36,299 nt of DNA from an uncultured Oscillospiraceae bacterium (GTDB taxonomy: Bacteria; Bacillota_A; Clostridia; Oscillospirales; Oscillospiraceae): the NCBI GenBank assembly GCA_910579155.1, contig CAJTTS010000026.1:1-36299 (forward strand), written 5' to 3'. A program made the position numbers and the translations under genes. The notes under the pieces were generated by a model, which searched no databases, was not told where the DNA came from, and saw nothing but the letters and a program-made list of their open reading frames with translations. Shown in pieces: positions 34,995-36,299 of the stretch (positions within the stretch are counted from its first letter, which is position 1; every line of letters begins with the position of its first letter).

Positions 34995-36299
34995 TCAAAT
35001 ATCCAGGCCAGAAAAAGCCTGCTTCAAATCGAAGATAATATCTTCCACACTTTCCAGACCAACCGACAGTCTGACCATACCGCTGTCAATTCCCGCCGCT
35101 GCCAACTGCTCGTCATTCAACTGGCGGTGAGTTTCGCTGGCCGGATGCAGCACGCAAGTACGGATGTCCGCAACATGAACCTCGTTAGACGCAAGCTGCA
35201 CAGTGTTCATAAACCGCATGGCATTTGCTTTGCCGCCTTTGATGATGAAAGAAATAACACCGCTGCACCCTTTCAGATACTTTTGAGCAAGCGCATAGTT
35301 TTCATCGCTCTCCAGGCCAGGGTAGTTCACCAGCTCCACATATGGGGACTGTTCCAAGTACCGGGCCACCGTCATGGCGTTTTCACAATACTGCTTCATC
35401 CTGACGGCCAGCGTTTCCAGCCCGAGATTTAGGAGGAAAGCGGAATGTGCGGCGGGGTAAACGCCAAAATCCCGCATGAGCTGCATCCTGGCCTTGACGA
35501 TATATGCCTTTTTGCCGTAGGTGTCTGTATAGGAAATTCCATGATAGGACTCGTCCGGCTCCGTCAGGCCGGGAAATTTGCCGCACGTCCAATCAAAGTT
35601 TCCGCTGTTTACGATGGACCCGCCGATCTGAACTGCATGACCGTCCATATACTTGGAGGTCGAGTGTACGATAATGTCCGCCCCGTATTCAAAAGGCTTA
35701 CAGAGAATTGGCGCGGCGAAGGTGTTGTCAACAATCAACGGAACCTGATGCTGGTGGGCAATTTTGACAAACCGTTCGATATCAAAAACCGTCAGAGCCG
35801 GATTTGCCAGCGTTTCCCCAAACACGGCCTTTGTATTTGGTTTGAACGCTTTATCAATTTCCTGGTCGGGCGCATTTTTGTCAATATAGATGCACTCAAT
35901 CCCCAGCCGTTTCAGCGTATACGAAAAGAGATTGATCGACCCACCGTAAATCTCCGTCGTGCTGATAAAACTGTCGCCTGCGTTGCAGATATTGAGCAGG
36001 GACAACAGCGTGGCCGCCTGCCCGGAGGTGGTACACATCGCACCAATGCCCCCCTCCAGCTCGGCAATTTTATCCTCAACCGCCATAACAGTGGGATTTC
36101 CGAAGCGGGAATAGATTAGCGACTTCATAGGATCATCGAATACCGCCGCCACTTCTTCTGTGGAATCATAGACATAGGTTGTGCTTTGCACAATGGGCAG
36201 CACTCTCGGTTCTGCGTTCCCTGGCGTATAGCCTGCGTGCAGGCATTTATAGCAACCTTCAAAAAAGCTAACAATAAGCAGAAGCGGCAAACCAATGCC
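34995..36299 (-). CDS. O-acetylhomoserine sulfhydrylase-type (Cys/Met metabolism PLP) enzyme, start uncertain
   Basis: Pyridoxal-phosphate enzyme of trans/direct sulfuration; the best guess is O-acetylhomoserine plus sulfide to homocysteine. The frame is open to the window edge, so the true start may lie outside; a TTG at 36290 is the only in-window candidate near the edge. The canonical body begins CLHAGYTPGNAEPRVLPIVQSTTYVYDS and runs YSRFGNPTVMAVEDKIAELEGG, SGQAATLLSLLNI, VDNTFAAPILCKPFEYGADI, the PLP lysine in VHSTSKYMDGHAVQIGG, and VRLSVGLESVEDIIFDL at the end. The residues before CLHAGY (LLLIVSFFEGCYK) are not the usual polar N-terminus. It precedes serC by 25 nt, probably in one operon. 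Cystathionine gamma-synthase or lyase are less likely alternatives. Confidence 0.85.
   Translation of the reverse strand, partial: GIGLPLLLIVSFFEGCYKCLHAGYTPGNAEPRVLPIVQSTTYVYDSTEEVAAVFDDPMKSLIYSRFGNPTVMAVEDKIAELEGGIGAMCTTSGQAATLLSLLNICNAGDSFISTTEIYGGSINLFSYTLKRLGIECIYIDKNAPDQEIDKAFKPNTKAVFGETLANPALTVFDIERFVKIAHQHQVPLIVDNTFAAPILCKPFEYGADIIVHSTSKYMDGHAVQIGGSIVNSGNFDWTCGKFPGLTEPDESYHGISYTDTYGKKAYIVKARMQLMRDFGVYPAAHSAFLLNLGLETLAVRMKQYCENAMTVARYLEQSPYVELVNYPGLESDENYALAQKYLKGCSGVISFIIKGGKANAMRFMNTVQLASNEVHVADIRTCVLHPASETHRQLNDEQLAAAGIDSGMVRLSVGLESVEDIIFDLKQAFSGLDI

Overview
The window looks like chromosome of a high-GC gut Firmicute of the Oscillospiraceae type (Flavonifractor/Pseudoflavonifractor-like; genus is inference). 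The grounds are: GlgC plus the Firmicute-specific GlgD, a T-box leader, an IreB protein, long-form HPF, clean TTGACA/TATAAT promoters with AGGAGG ribosome binding sites, and strong G/C third-position bias that leaves long stop-free antisense shadows.

Layout. 1-850 (minus): the 5' part of a tyrosine-type DAHP synthase gene, preceded by its promoter, a Tyr-rich leader peptide and an intrinsic terminator, together forming a translation-dependent attenuator. 1056-2438: a ribbon-helix-helix regulator with three operator-like repeats faces an orphan holin-amidase lysis cassette. 2590-6551: hibernation factor HPF, a T-box-controlled 2-isopropylmalate synthase, a small frameshifted gene, and proC. 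6589-8060 (mostly minus): yebC, then a divergent small gene/XRE regulator pair with palindromic operators. 8210-19212 (minus): glycogen metabolism in two units, glgB-glgC-glgD-glgA (synthesis) and glgP-glucokinase-pgi (mobilisation into glycolysis). The second unit has its own promoter and a terminator inside its leader. 19439-27331 (minus): rpoB-rpoC with its own promoter, without rplJ-rplL in front. 27396-29817 (plus): small membrane proteins including a DUF1294 protein, a hypothetical gene with three GTTACAA repeats in its leader, a secreted SH3/NlpC-P60 hydrolase, and IreB. 30042-30332: a promoter, a tRNA-like sequence that does not fold as a normal tRNA, tRNA-Ala(CGC), and a terminator.

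From 30331 to the right edge the base composition is visibly more AT-rich and the content is accessory: a large serine recombinase with a small upstream ORF, an IS4-type element with 36-bp inverted repeats, then a serC gene broken by one in-frame TGA behind an O-acetylhomoserine sulfhydrylase-type gene. This looks like a genomic island next to the tRNA.

How it fits together: amino-acid supply genes are each controlled by RNA sensing of charged tRNA (Tyr by leader-peptide translation, Leu by T-box), and glycogen synthesis and use are separately promoted. The most interesting items are the Tyr leader attenuator on the DAHP synthase, the tRNA-like transcription unit, the histone-H1-like basic tail on GlgB, and the two single-nucleotide gene lesions (small gene at 5389-5612, serC).
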